This document shows positions 52,273 through 61,028 of a stretch of DNA of 64,000 nucleotides, one piece after another. A model generated the notes under the pieces. It ran no database searches. It was not told where the DNA came from and saw only the letters and a program-made list of their open reading frames with translations. Position 1 is the first letter of the stretch; every line of letters starts with the position of its first letter. This DNA comes from Sporomusa malonica. Its GTDB lineage: Bacteria; Bacillota; Negativicutes; Sporomusales; Sporomusaceae. Made by a program: the position numbers and the translations under genes. The stretch lies in NCBI RefSeq assembly GCF_900176355.1, contig NZ_FWXI01000012.1:1-64000 (forward strand), given 5' to 3'.

Positions 52273-52371
52273 TTAGGTTATATCCCATGCACAAGCTAAT
52301 GAGGTTTTGCCAACGCCACCTTTGCCGGAAAATACACATTCTGATTGTCTCGAAATTCCCCTCGTTAACAT
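52273..52371 (-). pseudogene. Fragment of an ArsA/MinD-type P-loop ATPase gene
   Basis: A 32-codon reading frame, ending in TAA, contains ECVFSGKGGVGKTSLACA, the deviant Walker A (KGGVGKT) at the N-terminus of ArsA/ParA/MinD family ATPases; the preceding F-S-G is most like ArsA. The frame stops 9 codons after the P-loop, and no rest of the gene is found nearby. No ribosome binding site is visible. It lies about 100 bases from an IS end, so the gene was probably truncated by insertion and deletion. Confidence 0.75.
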
Positions 52372-52587
52372 GACTATATTTCGATCTAATCATATACGCA
52401 ATAAGCTTTTGAAAAATGAGTAGCATGTCTTGTCTGCATATAGTATATTTAAAATACGACATATACCTTCTATTCTATGGTGGTAACTCATATAATTGTT
52501 TACGTAACCACTTACTTACCATTCAAATTAAACATGTAGTTGGTCCTCTGTACCATTTGTGAAAATTCATGTCGGGGGTTGGTTATC

Positions 52588-53478
52588 TTGTCACTTCCAA
52601 AATATAAGATATTCAGCACTATTGTTGAATCGGGTAGCCTAACCAAAGCTGCGGAAAAGCTCAATTTGACCCAGTCAGGAGTTAGCTATGCCGTCTCTAC
52701 CCTTGAAGCAGAGTTAGGATTTGCCTTGCTTAAGCGCGATCGTTCAGGTATTAGCTTAACAAGCAACGGAGAACGCATTCTTAAACATGTCCAAAGAATT
52801 TTGCATGAAGAAGCGCTCTTACGACAAGAAACAGCTGCAATCAAAGGGTTCGACACTGGCACCGTCCGTATGGGAACACTATCGAGTGTCTCGATGCAGT
52901 GGTTGCCTGGAATCTTAGCACAGTTTAATGAAAAGTATCCTCACATTGAAGTAAAAACATATCTGGGCTGCTATGATGAAATGAATGACTGGATATCGAA
53001 CGGCACTGTTGATTTTGGTTTTGTATGCTTACCCATTTCTAAACCATTTGAAACCATTCCCCTAAAAAAGGATAAACTGGTTGTCATCCTGCCGCCTAAT
53101 CACCCACTGCGCCATCAAAAGGTTATCTCCTATGATCAAATCAAAGATGAATCTTTTATTATGCCTCAATGGGGCAGCGATGATAATATTAGACGCCTCT
53201 TGAACGAACACAAATTGAATCTACAAGTAAAATATGAATTAATGGAAGAACGGACTATCTTGGCCATGGTGCAAAAAGGCTTAGGGATCAGTATTCTGCC
53301 AGAACTGATTTTGGTGAATGTACCAGATAACATCCATATTGTAGATTTAGAGGAAGCGGATTATCGGATCATCGGAATAGCAGCTCTCTCTCTAAAAAAT
53401 ATATCTCCGGCTGCTAAAAAATTTCTGGCATGCACCCGTTCTTGGCTGCGTGACAATAATTATCTTGATTTTGAGTGA
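52588..53478 (+). CDS. LysR-family transcriptional regulator
   Basis: The 296-residue regulator has an N-terminal winged helix-turn-helix, YKIFSTIVESGSLTKAAEKLNLTQSGVSYAVSTLEAELGFALLKRDRSGISLTSNGERIL, followed by a periplasmic-binding-like effector domain with VRMGTLSSVSMQWLPGILAQF and VDFGFVCLP. TTG 52588 is the best start, with GGGGGTTGG about seven bases upstream; longer versions run into poor sequence. It is convergent with the AGCS symporter and downstream of the peptide operon, so its target is not obvious. Confidence 0.92.
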   Translation: MSLPKYKIFSTIVESGSLTKAAEKLNLTQSGVSYAVSTLEAELGFALLKRDRSGISLTSNGERILKHVQRILHEEALLRQETAAIKGFDTGTVRMGTLSSVSMQWLPGILAQFNEKYPHIEVKTYLGCYDEMNDWISNGTVDFGFVCLPISKPFETIPLKKDKLVVILPPNHPLRHQKVISYDQIKDESFIMPQWGSDDNIRRLLNEHKLNLQVKYELMEERTILAMVQKGLGISILPELILVNVPDNIHIVDLEEADYRIIGIAALSLKNISPAAKKFLACTRSWLRDNNYLDFE

Positions 53479-53502
53479 TACACAAAAAATTTTTTTTAAA
53501 AG

Positions 53503-53554
53503 CAAAAGGCAGACATAAAATTCTTTGTTATACAAAGTTCATGTCTGCCTTTTG
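53503..53554. terminator. Bidirectional terminator between LysR and symporter genes
   Basis: A perfect 14-base stem, CAAAAGGCAGACAT (53503-53516) with ATGTCTGCCTTTTG (53541-53554), has an inner CTTTG/CAAAG. The A/T base gives U-runs on both strands, and the two flanking genes converge on it. Confidence 0.8.
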
Positions 53555-53563
53555 TATGAACCT

Positions 53564-53609
53564 ATGGTCGGGTAGACGTGAGCCTCTCGGCTCACGTCTA
53601 CCCGACCAT
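53564..53609. repeat. Perfect 21-bp palindrome with 4-base loop
   Basis: ATGGTCGGGTAGACGTGAGCC (53564-53584), a 21-base arm, is followed by TCTC and its exact complement at 53589-53609. It is far stronger than needed for termination, has no U-run, and lies 27 bases past the symporter stop. Confidence 0.85.
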
Positions 53610-53635
53610 GTCGATACAAAATTCTCAGCAAGGTG

Positions 53636-55174
53636 TCAGCTATTTAGCTGAAGGTTTCCCGATCTTGCAACGGTGATTTTTTCTTTGTCGCTCTCTCTTA
53701 CAGCAGTGATTTTGTCCTTGTTAATCTCTTTCCAGAGATCTACGTTCTTAATACCGACCTTATCAGGATCAAAGAAGGGTACTTGATCTGCCTTACGTTG
53801 TTCCTCATAGTCATTCAGCATAGCAACGACCTTCGGGAACAAAAACCACAGCATTAACACATTCAACCATACCATCATACCGCATGCCAGATCGGCTGCC
53901 CCCCAGGCAACGGTCGAAGTGGTGGTGGAGAAATAAATATACACCATTAGTACCATAACCTTCATAACCAAATAAACATTTTTGCGTGTGCTCTCGCTGG
54001 CATTGCCTAAGAGATAAGCCATACCGGTTTCCGCTTGATAATAATAGCTGAGTATTGTCGTAAAAGCGAACAATATTACTACCACACCCATAACGAATTC
54101 GCCCAGACCAGGCATGAGTGTACCAACAGCCTCCTGGGGAAATACGATACCGTTCTTACCGGCAGCAGCTAATTCCGCCATTTTGGCAGAACCGGAACCG
54201 ATATAACCGGACTTCGTATTGAAGCAGTCAGTAACCAGAATCAGGAGACCTGAACAGGTGCATATTATGATGTCCATATAGATACCGAAGGAATTAGCCA
54301 AACCCTGACCGACAGGATGTGCCGTCTCAGCCGCAGCTGCAGCCGGAGTTTCTTCACCCATACCGGCGCCGGATGCGAAGGTGGCACGTCTAATACCCAT
54401 AGCAATCGCACTGCCCATCATACCGCCGAATACCGAGCCTTGATCAAATGCAGATAAAAAAATCCAACTAAACATGGTGGGGATTTTATCATAATTAGCA
54501 ATTAGTACAATTGCCGTTAACAGCAGAAAAAGACCTACCTTTATGGGAACAAGAATCGCAGCAAAGGTGCTGATACGTTTGATACCACCGAGGATGATGA
54601 TGCCTAGAAATATTGCACCAACCACGCCGGTCATCAACGGGGAAATCCCCAAGCTGTGATTTAAGCCTTCGCCGATCATATTGGCCTGAATGCCAGGCAT
54701 ACCGAACAACATTCCCACAACAGTGACTATAGCAAACAGCTTGCTAAACCATTTCCAGCCCAAGCCTATTTCTGCACAATAGTATGCACCGCCGCGGTAC
54801 TCACCGTCAACCCGAATTTTGTATAACTGTCCCAGCGAGCATTCTGTAAATGATATGGCGGCAAGCAAAATAGATGTAACCCACATCCAGAAGATTGTAC
54901 CCGGACCTCCCAGATAAACAGCCACTGCCACACCGGCGATATTACCGACACCAACACGGGCAGCCATGGTAGTCCAAAATGAATGGGAGGTGGAGATGCC
55001 GCTTTCCGAGCTTTGGTTACTTACCAGATTTCTCACCATATCCTTTAAATTACGGACTTGGGTAAGGCGGAGTCTGATGGAAAAATATACACCTGATACA
55101 ACAACAAATACCAACATCGCTGGTGACCAAACATAGCCATTTAAGAGATCAATTATTTTACCGAGATATTCCAT
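53636..55174 (-). CDS. AGCS-family sodium:amino acid symporter
   Basis: A 512-residue alanine or glycine:cation symporter-type protein with about 10-11 hydrophobic spans. Family marks are VGVGNIAGVAVAVYLGGPGTIFWMWVTS (the AGCS signature), FTECSLGQLYKIR and GEYRGGAYYCAEIGLGWKW. Characterised members take up alanine, glycine or related amino acids with sodium or protons. It lies downstream of hypD on the same strand, so import of hydroxyproline or proline is a plausible specialisation, but the gap of about 345 bases leaves room for its own promoter. AGGGGGAAGC precedes the ATG. The C-terminus has a charged cytoplasmic tail. Confidence 0.92.
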   Translation of the reverse strand: MEYLGKIIDLLNGYVWSPAMLVFVVVSGVYFSIRLRLTQVRNLKDMVRNLVSNQSSESGISTSHSFWTTMAARVGVGNIAGVAVAVYLGGPGTIFWMWVTSILLAAISFTECSLGQLYKIRVDGEYRGGAYYCAEIGLGWKWFSKLFAIVTVVGMLFGMPGIQANMIGEGLNHSLGISPLMTGVVGAIFLGIIILGGIKRISTFAAILVPIKVGLFLLLTAIVLIANYDKIPTMFSWIFLSAFDQGSVFGGMMGSAIAMGIRRATFASGAGMGEETPAAAAAETAHPVGQGLANSFGIYMDIIICTCSGLLILVTDCFNTKSGYIGSGSAKMAELAAAGKNGIVFPQEAVGTLMPGLGEFVMGVVVILFAFTTILSYYYQAETGMAYLLGNASESTRKNVYLVMKVMVLMVYIYFSTTTSTVAWGAADLACGMMVWLNVLMLWFLFPKVVAMLNDYEEQRKADQVPFFDPDKVGIKNVDLWKEINKDKITAVRESDKEKITVARSGNLQLNS

Positions 55175-55192
55175 ATTAAAGCTTCCCCCTCA

Positions 55193-55387
55193 TCATTGAA
55201 TAGGATGATTAATGGTATAATGATTCCTCTTGCATAACCCTTTATTGTATAAATCAATGCGTATTTCTTCCGATTTGGCTTCACCTCGCTCAAACGCAAA
55301 TTTATTTTCGGCCAACGAAAGGCTTGTATGGATAAACATCAATCCGCAGTTACATCGTATTTTAATCACAGTATTGATGTTGGCCAT
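55193..55387 (-). CDS. Possible small protein (64 aa) before the symporter gene
   Basis: An uninterrupted 64-codon frame (MANINTVIKIRCNCGLMF...) fills much of the hypD-symporter gap. AAGG directly touches the ATG, which is poor for initiation, and no other start is better. The N-terminal pattern faintly resembles HPr-like small proteins but lacks the phosphorylatable His region, so I do not assign it. It may be real, decayed or chance. Confidence 0.25.
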   Translation of the reverse strand: MANINTVIKIRCNCGLMFIHTSLSLAENKFAFERGEAKSEEIRIDLYNKGLCKRNHYTINHPIQ

Positions 55388-55429
55388 CCTTGTAGTAAAG
55401 CAAGTTCTATGAGGCGGTCCAGATTATCG

Positions 55430-55494
55430 CAGGCGGGTAGCGCGGAAGTCAAACACCAGTAGTGGAGCGTTGTCGTCAATTCACTACCCGCCTG
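55430..55494 (-). terminator. Hairpin downstream of hypD
   Basis: CAGGCGGGTAG (55430-55440) and CTACCCGCCTG (55484-55494) form a perfect 11-base stem with a 43-base partly structured loop. It begins 27 bases after the hypD stop. No strong U-run follows, so it may attenuate rather than end transcription into the symporter gene. Confidence 0.55.
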
Positions 55495-55520
55495 CTAGTT
55501 TTTACTGCGGAATATATTTT

Positions 55521-57899
55521 TTAAAAATCTTGATACTCTGTTCTTTCGATAATCTCATCCTGTAAGGCTTTCGTGAGATTATTGAAGTAGTCACTATAAC
55601 CGGCAACCCGTACAATAAGATTGTTGTACTTTTCAGGGTTCTTTTGGGCATCTCTTAAGGTAGCGGCATCGACAATATTAAATTGAATATGGTGTCCGTC
55701 CAGCTTGAAATATGCTCTGATTAAGTCTTTTAGTTTTCTAACGCCTTCTTCACCTGCCACCACTTGCGGTGTGAATTTTTGGTTAAGCAAAGCCCCGCCT
55801 GTTCTTAATTGATCCATTTTGGCTGCCGATTTGATTACTGCTGTAGGGCCGTTTTTATCTGCGCCTTGCACAGGTGAGATTCCCTCTGAAAGGGGACGCC
55901 CGGCCGTCCTGCCATCCGGAGTTGCGCCAATAACAGAACCGAAATATACGTGACAGGTAGTTGGCAGCATCTCAATCCGGTAAGTTCCGCCTGTTGGAGT
56001 TTTTCTTCCATTTACAACGTCATGGAAGATCTCGAATACCTTGAGCATAATAGTATCTGCATAATCATCGTCGTTACCGTATTTAGGGGTCTTGTTCAAA
56101 AATAGCTGGCGCACCTTTTCATGGCCTGCGAAATCAACTTTCAATACTGCTAATAACTCATCCATTGACAATTTCTTATTATCATACACATGATATTCAA
56201 TAGCCGACAGGCAATCGGTAATACTGCCGATACCAACACCCTGAATATACCGGGAATTGTATCTGGCACCACCGGCATTATAATCCTTGCCTTTCTCAAT
56301 ACAATCATCTATAACGATAGACATGAAGGGAGAAGGCATATACTTGGCATACAGAACTTCGATGATGTTGTTGCCTCTTATCTTAATATCAACAAAATAC
56401 TCGACCTGTTTCTTAAATGCCGCCAATAGCTCTTCTAATGAACCAAATTGGGTTACATCCCCTGTTGCAAGCCCCAGCATTTTGCTAGTTCGCGGATCAA
56501 TGCCATTATTGAGGGTTATTTCCAGTATTTTCACCAGATTTAAGTATCCTGTTAAAATATACGCTTCTTTACCAAAGCAGCCTACCTCTACGCAGCCGCT
56601 GGTGCCGCCACCGCGCGCATCCTCAAGACTTTTCCCCTGGCGGAGAAGTTCTTCCAGTACTGCGTCGGTGTTGAACACCGAAGGAAAGCCCATTCCTTCC
56701 CGAATTACCTCAGCGGCTCTGATAACAAATTGATCCGGGTTTTTCCTACTAACCTGCACATTTGTGCTAGGCTGCAGCAGTTCCATTTCTTCAACAATAT
56801 CTAAGAGCAAATAGGATAATTCGTTAACTCCGTTACTGCCGTCAGGCTTGATTCCCCCAATATTGATGTTGCAAAAATCTGTATAGGTAGCGCTTTCCTG
56901 GAGTGTAATGCCCACCTTAGGCGGTGCCGGCTGGTTGTTAAATTTCACCCAGAAACAGCCCAGCAATTCTTTGGCAGCTTCGCGCGTCAAAATTCCTGAC
57001 TGAATATCCCTTTCATAGAAAGGATACAGATGGATATCAAGCTTGCCTGGGCAGAAGGAATCCCAGGTATTCAATTCCGTAATTACACCCAGATGGACAA
57101 ACCAGTAGGTCTGTAAGGCCTCTCGGAAAGTTCTTGGTGCATACGCCGGTACATGACTGCAAACTTCCACAAGATCTTCTAATTCTTTCTTCCTCACAGG
57201 ATCTTGTTCTTTATCCGCCAACTCGCGGGCCTTAGCGGCATGCCTTTGGGCATAGACGATAATGGCATCACAGCAAATTGCCATGGCGTTTAATTCTTCT
57301 TGCTTTTCGTAAGCATCCGGATCTTGTTGATAATCCAGCTCTTCAAGCTTTTTCATAATAGTCTTTTTGAAATCCAGGAAGCCTTGGTTGTAGATTTTTC
57401 CATCCGCAACCGTGTGGCCTGGTGCTCGCTGCTCCATGAATTCGGTATAAATTCCCGCTTCATAGCAGTCCTTCCAGGCTGGTGTCATTTGAGCAAACAT
57501 CAAATCCCGTATGGCTTTTCCTTGCCAGAAAGGAATAATTTCTTCTTCTTGGATACGCTTTGTTTCTTCATCAACGCGAAAGAAGATTTTATCCCGCTTA
57601 TCCATAATGTCAAAATCTTCAACCGTATGGCAGCACAACTCCGGATAAGTCGGCGCCTCCTGCGGCCCTGTTCCCCGTTCCCCGACAATGAGTTCGCCCT
57701 CATTGATACAAATCGTCTTGTTTTCCATGAGATGTTTAAAGGTTAATGCTCTCAGCACCGGAATAGACACCTGACCGGCAAATTTTTTGTATGCTTCTGT
57801 CATCAGCATGGCTCTTTCGATAGACAGCTGTGGCACTGTGTTGACACTCTGATCTCTTAATTGTTTCACTCTGTTATTTACGCTCATCCCTTTTGCCAT
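55521..57899 (-). CDS. hypD: trans-4-hydroxy-L-proline dehydratase, glycyl radical enzyme
   Basis: HypD removes water from trans-4-hydroxyproline to give 1-pyrroline-5-carboxylate. The 792-residue protein aligns from memory along its whole length with Clostridioides difficile HypD at a constant offset of +2. Key residues coincide: His162 (RAPGHTV), thiyl Cys436 and base Glu438 (GGTSGCVEVGC), and radical Gly767 (RVAGYSDYF). MEQRAPGHTV and KFNNQPAPPKVGITLQES are also shared. This separates it from pyruvate formate-lyase, glycerol and choline homologues. The enzyme is oxygen-sensitive and needs the activating enzyme encoded immediately upstream (6-base gap). GGAGGATG precedes the ATG. Confidence 0.95.
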   Translation of the reverse strand: MAKGMSVNNRVKQLRDQSVNTVPQLSIERAMLMTEAYKKFAGQVSIPVLRALTFKHLMENKTICINEGELIVGERGTGPQEAPTYPELCCHTVEDFDIMDKRDKIFFRVDEETKRIQEEEIIPFWQGKAIRDLMFAQMTPAWKDCYEAGIYTEFMEQRAPGHTVADGKIYNQGFLDFKKTIMKKLEELDYQQDPDAYEKQEELNAMAICCDAIIVYAQRHAAKARELADKEQDPVRKKELEDLVEVCSHVPAYAPRTFREALQTYWFVHLGVITELNTWDSFCPGKLDIHLYPFYERDIQSGILTREAAKELLGCFWVKFNNQPAPPKVGITLQESATYTDFCNINIGGIKPDGSNGVNELSYLLLDIVEEMELLQPSTNVQVSRKNPDQFVIRAAEVIREGMGFPSVFNTDAVLEELLRQGKSLEDARGGGTSGCVEVGCFGKEAYILTGYLNLVKILEITLNNGIDPRTSKMLGLATGDVTQFGSLEELLAAFKKQVEYFVDIKIRGNNIIEVLYAKYMPSPFMSIVIDDCIEKGKDYNAGGARYNSRYIQGVGIGSITDCLSAIEYHVYDNKKLSMDELLAVLKVDFAGHEKVRQLFLNKTPKYGNDDDYADTIMLKVFEIFHDVVNGRKTPTGGTYRIEMLPTTCHVYFGSVIGATPDGRTAGRPLSEGISPVQGADKNGPTAVIKSAAKMDQLRTGGALLNQKFTPQVVAGEEGVRKLKDLIRAYFKLDGHHIQFNIVDAATLRDAQKNPEKYNNLIVRVAGYSDYFNNLTKALQDEIIERTEYQDF

Positions 57900-57905
57900 T
57901 TTTCA

Positions 57906-58808
57906 TCATCCTCCGATTTGTACGTTTAGTCCAAATTCTTTTAGTTTTTGTGAAAGCTCATTCATCTGTTTATGTGAAAGAGGCTGAAGATCAGCTAGCT
58001 GATACATTTTTCCCAGCCTAGTATATTTATCAATAGCAATATTGTGATACGGCAGTAGAAAAACATCCTTTAGATGCAAGGAAGATAAAAATTCACCTGT
58101 TTTTTCTATATTTTCGGCGTCATCGTTAATTCCCGGTATAACAGGTATGCGAATCCATATTTTACTGCCTTTTGACGCAAGCTTTTTTAAATTCTCTAAT
58201 ATAAGCCGGTTGGATACACCTGTATATTTTTTGTGCATTTCAGCATCCATAAGCTTAATATCATATAAAAACAAATCCACCTTATCTACTATTCTGGCAA
58301 TTGATTCCCAGGGTGCAAACCCTGACGTATCTAAGGCCGTATGAATACCTTTAGTTTTACATGCATCAAGAATTCCCTCAAGAAAGTCGATCTGCATCAG
58401 TGCTTCTCCACCAGAAAACGTGGCTCCGCCGACGGATTCTTCATAAAAGATCCTGTCTTTTTCTATTTCCTGCATCACATCCTTAACTGACATTTTCCTG
58501 CCGACCTTCTCCATGGCTCCGGTAGGACATGTATCTACACAATCTTCGGATAGGCTGCATTTGGTATTATCTCTCTTCAGCCCAGTGGCAGAAAACGCTA
58601 TGGCACCATTGGGGCAACTTTTCACACAATCGCCGCAGCCGATACACTTGTTTTTCAAAAAAACTATTTCTGTTTGTAACGCCAAACTTTCGGGATTATG
58701 GCACCACCAGCAAGCTAACGGACATCCTTTTAAAAAAATAGTGGTTCGTATTCCCGGTCCATCATGGATTGAATATTTTTGAACATTAAATACCGTTCCC
58801 GTAATCAT
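57906..58808 (-). CDS. Glycyl radical enzyme activase for HypD
   Basis: A 300-residue radical SAM activating enzyme that places the glycyl radical on HypD. GTVFNVQKYSIHDGPGIRTTIFLKGCPLACWWCHNPES contains the CxxxCxxC cluster motif. Two ferredoxin-like 4Fe-4S sets follow (NKCIGCGDCVKSCP and CSLSEDCVDTCPTGAM), then GGEALMQ and the barrel. This double-cluster insert is typical of activases for dehydratase-type glycyl radical enzymes. The start is ATG 58808; upstream in-frame codons have no better site. It is the first gene behind the sigma-54 promoter and is followed by hypD at 6 bases. Confidence 0.94.
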   Translation of the reverse strand: MITGTVFNVQKYSIHDGPGIRTTIFLKGCPLACWWCHNPESLALQTEIVFLKNKCIGCGDCVKSCPNGAIAFSATGLKRDNTKCSLSEDCVDTCPTGAMEKVGRKMSVKDVMQEIEKDRIFYEESVGGATFSGGEALMQIDFLEGILDACKTKGIHTALDTSGFAPWESIARIVDKVDLFLYDIKLMDAEMHKKYTGVSNRLILENLKKLASKGSKIWIRIPVIPGINDDAENIEKTGEFLSSLHLKDVFLLPYHNIAIDKYTRLGKMYQLADLQPLSHKQMNELSQKLKEFGLNVQIGG

Positions 58809-58919
58809 GCATAGCACCGCCAATCAACTTGGTTTTTTACTACAATCAAGGGCCCTGAGTATAAAAAACGCCCCTCCTCTCTTTCCTCTGTCTAACAGCA
58901 TCTTGCGAAAAACTATATA

Positions 58920-58937
58920 ATGCAATAACCTTGCCAA
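58920..58937 (-). promoter_or_regulatory. Sigma-54 promoter of the hydroxyproline operon
   Basis: On the minus strand TTGGCAAGGTTATTGCAT carries the -24 GG and -12 GC exactly 10 bases apart (GG at 58934-58935, GC at 58922-58923), close to the consensus TTGGCAC-N5-TTGC. It lies 112 bases upstream of the activase start, and a sigma-54 activator gene is adjacent. Confidence 0.88.
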
Positions 58938-58948
58938 ATATTGCAGTC

Positions 58949-58967
58949 TATTGAAAAAATATCAATA
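58949..58967. promoter_or_regulatory. Dyad upstream of the sigma-54 promoter
   Basis: TATTGA-N7-TCAATA forms a perfect dyad 12 bases upstream of the -24 element. Related TTTTCAATTATTGG and TTTTGAATA sequences follow up to 59010. They are candidate activator sites, although this one is closer than usual for an enhancer. Confidence 0.45.
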
Positions 58968-59024
58968 AACCCGGTCTGTCTTGCTTTTCAATTATTGGTT
59001 CTTTTGAATATTTCCGAAAATTGA

Positions 59025-59084
59025 AAAACGTCCCTAAAATGAGACGATATAAAAATTGACATTGTCTCATTTTAGGGACGTTTT
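59025..59084. terminator. Strong terminator after the sigma-54 activator gene
   Basis: Perfect 21-base arms (59025-59045 and 59064-59084) contain ACGTCCCTAAAATGAGAC and its complement, with A/T-rich ends that give U-runs in both directions. It separates the activator gene from the hydroxyproline promoter. Confidence 0.88.
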
Positions 59085-59131
59085 ATTGTTTTTTTTACTG
59101 AGAAACGGTTTAGTCACCGGGCTGCATACTG

Positions 59132-60562
59132 TTAGTTATGATTTATTAAGATTTCCCAATCAATATTGTGTTTTTTTATTTTATTATGCAACGTCTGCCG
59201 GGGAATATTTAAAATTCTTGCAGCTTTAGCCCCATTTCCATTGGCTTGTTTTATAGCTTTTTGAATTAGTTTCTTCTCATAATCATTTAGATTGTCCACC
59301 AATGAAGAAACCACTATATCCCCTGCGGGTTCTTCCTGCTTCATCCCAGCTACTTGGTTAGCGTTAAGCAGATGATGAGGGATGTCATTTACGCCAATAA
59401 TATTGCTATCAGTAAAGTTCATAATACTTTCGATGGTATATTTTAATTCCCGGACGTTTCCAGGCCAATAGTAGGACTGCAATACATTCAAGGCTTCAGC
59501 GGAAATCATTTCTACTTGCTTATTTACTTTAGCATTATACATATTAATGAAGAACCTTGTGAGTAACGAAATATCTTCTTTCCTGTCTCTCAAAGCAGGA
59601 GTACTTAAAGGAATAACATTTAACCGGTAAAACAAGTCTTTTCGCATAATTTTTTGGTCTACAAGTTTTAGTGGTGGCTCGTTAGTACTTGCTATAATTC
59701 TTACATCGACAAGCACCGTGCTGGCTCCTCCAACCCTTCGGACAATACCATCCTGCAAAACACGCAACAATTTTCCTTGAAGCTCCATATCCATGGAATT
59801 AACTTCATCTAAAAACAAAGTACCCCCATCCGCAAGCTCAAAAAGCCCCGGCTTATCTTTTGCACCGGTAAAACTTCCTGATGTTGTGCCAAACAATATA
59901 CTATCCAAGAGTGTATTGGGCAGTGCTGCGCAGTTTTGAGCAATAAAAGGCTTATTTCTTCGTACCTTACTCGCATTATGAATAGACTGCACCAAAACTT
60001 CTTTTCCCGTTCCGGTTTCTCCATAGACCAATACAGGCGAGTTACTGTCGACTATTTTTTGCGCCCGTTTTTTTAACTCTTTTATGGCGTCACTTTTGCC
60101 AATGATATCATCAAAGGTATATATGACCCCATTTCCCTTGTATGACTTCTCATTACTCTTTTTCTTAAATAATTCCGATTGCAGATTTAATATTTTCTCT
60201 GATAATTCTTTCACCTGCGTTAAATCCCGGTAAATTTCAAGAGCTCCGACAATTTCCCCTTGTTTTAACAAAGGTATCGTCGTCGTCAGGGTAGATACTT
60301 TCAGTCCCTGATAATTCATATATGTCTGAACATAATCTATGATAGGTTGCTTATTTCTCAGTACCCGGTAGAAAGTACTGCTTTCAGGTGTTAGATCAGG
60401 AAAAATGTCCAATATATTTTTTCCGATCGCCTTTTCCTGTGTAATACCCGCTATATTAGTTGCCGGTTCATTATAAAAAGTAACATTTGCGTTTTTATCT
60501 ACCACTAAAATTCCTTCATCCAGATGCTCTAATATAGATTCCAAAAGGAATTTATAGTCCAC
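59132..60562 (-). CDS. PAS-containing sigma-54 activator
   Basis: A 476-residue enhancer-binding protein of the RocR/PrdR type. An N-terminal PAS domain (about 8-120: LDEGILVVDKNANVTFYNEPATNIAG) is followed by the AAA+ core with Walker A GETGTGKE, the sigma-54 contact loop GSFTGA (common form GAFTGA), Walker B GGTLFLDEV and YRLNVIPLSTPALRDRKEDI. A C-terminal Fis-type helix-turn-helix has GNGAKAARILNIPRQTLHNKIKKH. It should sense a small molecule through PAS and open the sigma-54 promoter of the hydroxyproline operon. GTG 60562 is preferred because GAGGAGG lies 7 bases upstream. Confidence 0.93.
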   Translation of the reverse strand: MDYKFLLESILEHLDEGILVVDKNANVTFYNEPATNIAGITQEKAIGKNILDIFPDLTPESSTFYRVLRNKQPIIDYVQTYMNYQGLKVSTLTTTIPLLKQGEIVGALEIYRDLTQVKELSEKILNLQSELFKKKSNEKSYKGNGVIYTFDDIIGKSDAIKELKKRAQKIVDSNSPVLVYGETGTGKEVLVQSIHNASKVRRNKPFIAQNCAALPNTLLDSILFGTTSGSFTGAKDKPGLFELADGGTLFLDEVNSMDMELQGKLLRVLQDGIVRRVGGASTVLVDVRIIASTNEPPLKLVDQKIMRKDLFYRLNVIPLSTPALRDRKEDISLLTRFFINMYNAKVNKQVEMISAEALNVLQSYYWPGNVRELKYTIESIMNFTDSNIIGVNDIPHHLLNANQVAGMKQEEPAGDIVVSSLVDNLNDYEKKLIQKAIKQANGNGAKAARILNIPRQTLHNKIKKHNIDWEILINHN

Positions 60563-61028
60563 TCTGCGCCTCCTCACCTTGTATCATACAGCACTATATA
60601 ACTATCTACCATTGAAACACAAACTCCTGTAGAGATCCACTAAATTTTGAGGATTCTACCTAGTTTACATATAATTTCTCTACAGAACTATTCTAAACGA
60701 TGGGAATAAGCAGTAAAGACAGATCCAGCGTCATTGAGACTTTTTGGGGGAATTATCTAAAGTTCCGGTCATTTTAAAGCTATATGAGCTAATCATAGCA
60801 CGATCAAAATACTCAGTAAAATTAGGATAATTCATACAAAGAATCAATTTTTTTGAATCAACTCATTGTATCAGGCTAGTGCCTATAATTCAAAAAAATT
60901 GATACAATGCATAGAATACTCTGAATGTACTTAGCTCCATTTTTAATGTAAGCTAACATTAAATAAACCACCATGACATTACTGTATATGTTGGTGGCAA
61001 AAAATAAATGCAAGGAGGAATTTTAGTA
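60563..61028. other. Divergent control region between activator and pruA
   Basis: 466 bases without a gene. It contains the large inverted repeats listed separately and a second dyad TTTAATGT/ACATTAAA about 80 bases before pruA. I found no convincing -24/-12 element on the pruA side, so pruA may use a sigma-A promoter with operator control. Confidence 0.55.
60843..60907. repeat. Nested inverted repeats upstream of pruA
   Basis: ATCAATTTTTTTGAAT (60843-60858) is matched by its exact complement at 60888-60903. Inside, TTGTATCA (60866-60873) is matched by TGATACAA (60900-60907), and GGC-TAGT-GCC (60874-60883) forms a small dyad in the middle. They are probably regulator sites. Confidence 0.8.

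Noticed and set aside
55521..57899. Pyruvate formate-lyase, glycerol dehydratase or choline lyase identity of the glycyl radical enzyme
   Set aside because: The residues around the thiyl Cys (GTSGCVEVGC) and His162 match hydroxyproline dehydratase, and the P5C dehydrogenase neighbour fits that product.
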